A program made the position numbers and the translations under genes. Positions 14,455 to 14,775 of a stretch of 14,775 nucleotides of DNA are shown here, piece after piece. Numbering within the stretch: the stretch's first letter is position 1; each line of letters opens with the position of its first letter. Origin of the DNA: Enterococcus_I eurekensis (GTDB taxonomy: Bacteria; Bacillota; Bacilli; Lactobacillales; Enterococcaceae); the NCBI RefSeq assembly GCF_042654605.1, contig NZ_JBHSGT010000036.1, forward strand, positions 1-14,775, read 5' to 3'. The notes beneath the pieces were generated by a model that was given only the letters and a program-made list of their open reading frames with translations, was not told the DNA's origin and did no database searches.

Positions 14455-14715
14455 ATGGATATATTAGAAATGAAAAATATAACATACAGTTATGCAAATT
14501 CTAAAGAAAAAGTTTTGTCAGGAGTAAATCAAAAATTTGAACTTGGGAAGTTTTATGCGATAGTAGGTAAGTCAGGAACAGGAAAATCTACACTTCTGTC
14601 CATACTTGCTGGACTTGATAAAGCTCAAACAGGAAAAATATTGTTTAAGAATGAAGATATTGAAAAGAAAGGCTATAGTAATCATAGAAAAAATAATATC
14701 TCTTTAGTATCCTGA
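14455..14715 (+). pseudogene. ABC transporter ATP-binding protein, N-terminal fragment
   Basis: From ATG 14455 (AGGAG overlapping the permease stop) 86 residues are read. They include the A-loop Tyr region (ITYSYANSKEKVLSGVN) and Walker A, GKSGTGKST (38-46), then LLSILAGLDKAQTGKILF. The frame stops at 14713 just after NNISLVS, where MacB/LolD-type ATPases go on with the Q-loop (usually FQ.YNL). Signature, Walker B and H-loop are missing. The sequence after the stop does not resume an ATPase in any plus frame, so this looks like a true truncation at a junction near 14712 rather than a point mutation. Confidence 0.8.
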
Positions 14716-14775
14716 ATAATTCATAGCTTTAATTCTTTGGCACATTTTATTGAAATATGTATCACTAATATCCCT
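14704..14775 (-). other. Open minus-strand frame at the window edge, unidentified
   Basis: On the minus strand a frame is open from the window edge and ends with TAA at 14704-14706. It reads RDISDTYFNKMCQRIKAMNY, then SGY. It could be the C-terminus of a gene or transposase that cut the ABC ATPase. It is too short to recognise and may be chance. Confidence 0.2.

Overview
The window looks like enterococcal DNA, probably Enterococcus faecium or a close relative. The case rests on a complete maltose locus arranged like the E. faecalis malT/mapP-malPBMR locus, an IS1216 remnant, and copies of a short intergenic repeat that I associate with enterococcal chromosomes. Base composition is moderate through the maltose locus. 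It turns strongly AT-rich after about 12.8 kb, which suggests a segment of different origin.

Layout. Positions 1-632 are the 3' end of an IS3-family element with a broken orfB. It is inserted in the transposase of an IS1216 (IS6-family) remnant (633-839), which in turn abuts the last 25 codons of a membrane transporter (840-917). Next is a hydantoinase/oxoprolinase-type gene (956-1690) cut after about 195 residues and joined in frame to the membrane tail of another protein. A gene-free stretch (1691-1993) holds an intergenic repeat and a terminator.

The core (1994-10572) is the maltose locus. On the minus strand lie malP (maltose phosphorylase), pgmB (beta-phosphoglucomutase), malM (aldose 1-epimerase) and malR (LacI-type repressor, frameshifted). 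They are divergent from malT (maltose PTS EIICBA) and mapP (maltose 6'-phosphate phosphatase) on the plus strand. MalT imports and phosphorylates maltose. MapP removes the phosphate. MalP splits maltose with phosphate into glucose and beta-glucose-1-phosphate. PgmB makes glucose-6-phosphate and MalM interconverts glucose anomers. The shared control region (7061-7369) has two near-perfect 16-bp LacI-type palindromes, one inside each promoter region, plus a 29-bp tandem repeat carrying half-sites.

After mapP come a second intergenic repeat and the 5' third of an IS1182-family transposase, guarded by a terminator hairpin and an RBS-masking inverted repeat. This is cut by a complete second IS3-family element (11436-12807, minus strand, orfA and orfB). 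To its right is the AT-rich segment: a decayed small cysteine-rich, 4Fe-4S-like gene, an intact FtsX/Vex3-like permease, and an ABC ATPase cut before its Q-loop.

Overall, the maltose pathway enzymes look intact but their repressor is broken, and the locus is bordered on both sides by layers of IS insertion and deletion scars. The least ordinary items are the decayed Fe-S-like gene beside the Vex-like exporter and the 3' hairpin shared by the two divergent IS3 copies with covarying arms.
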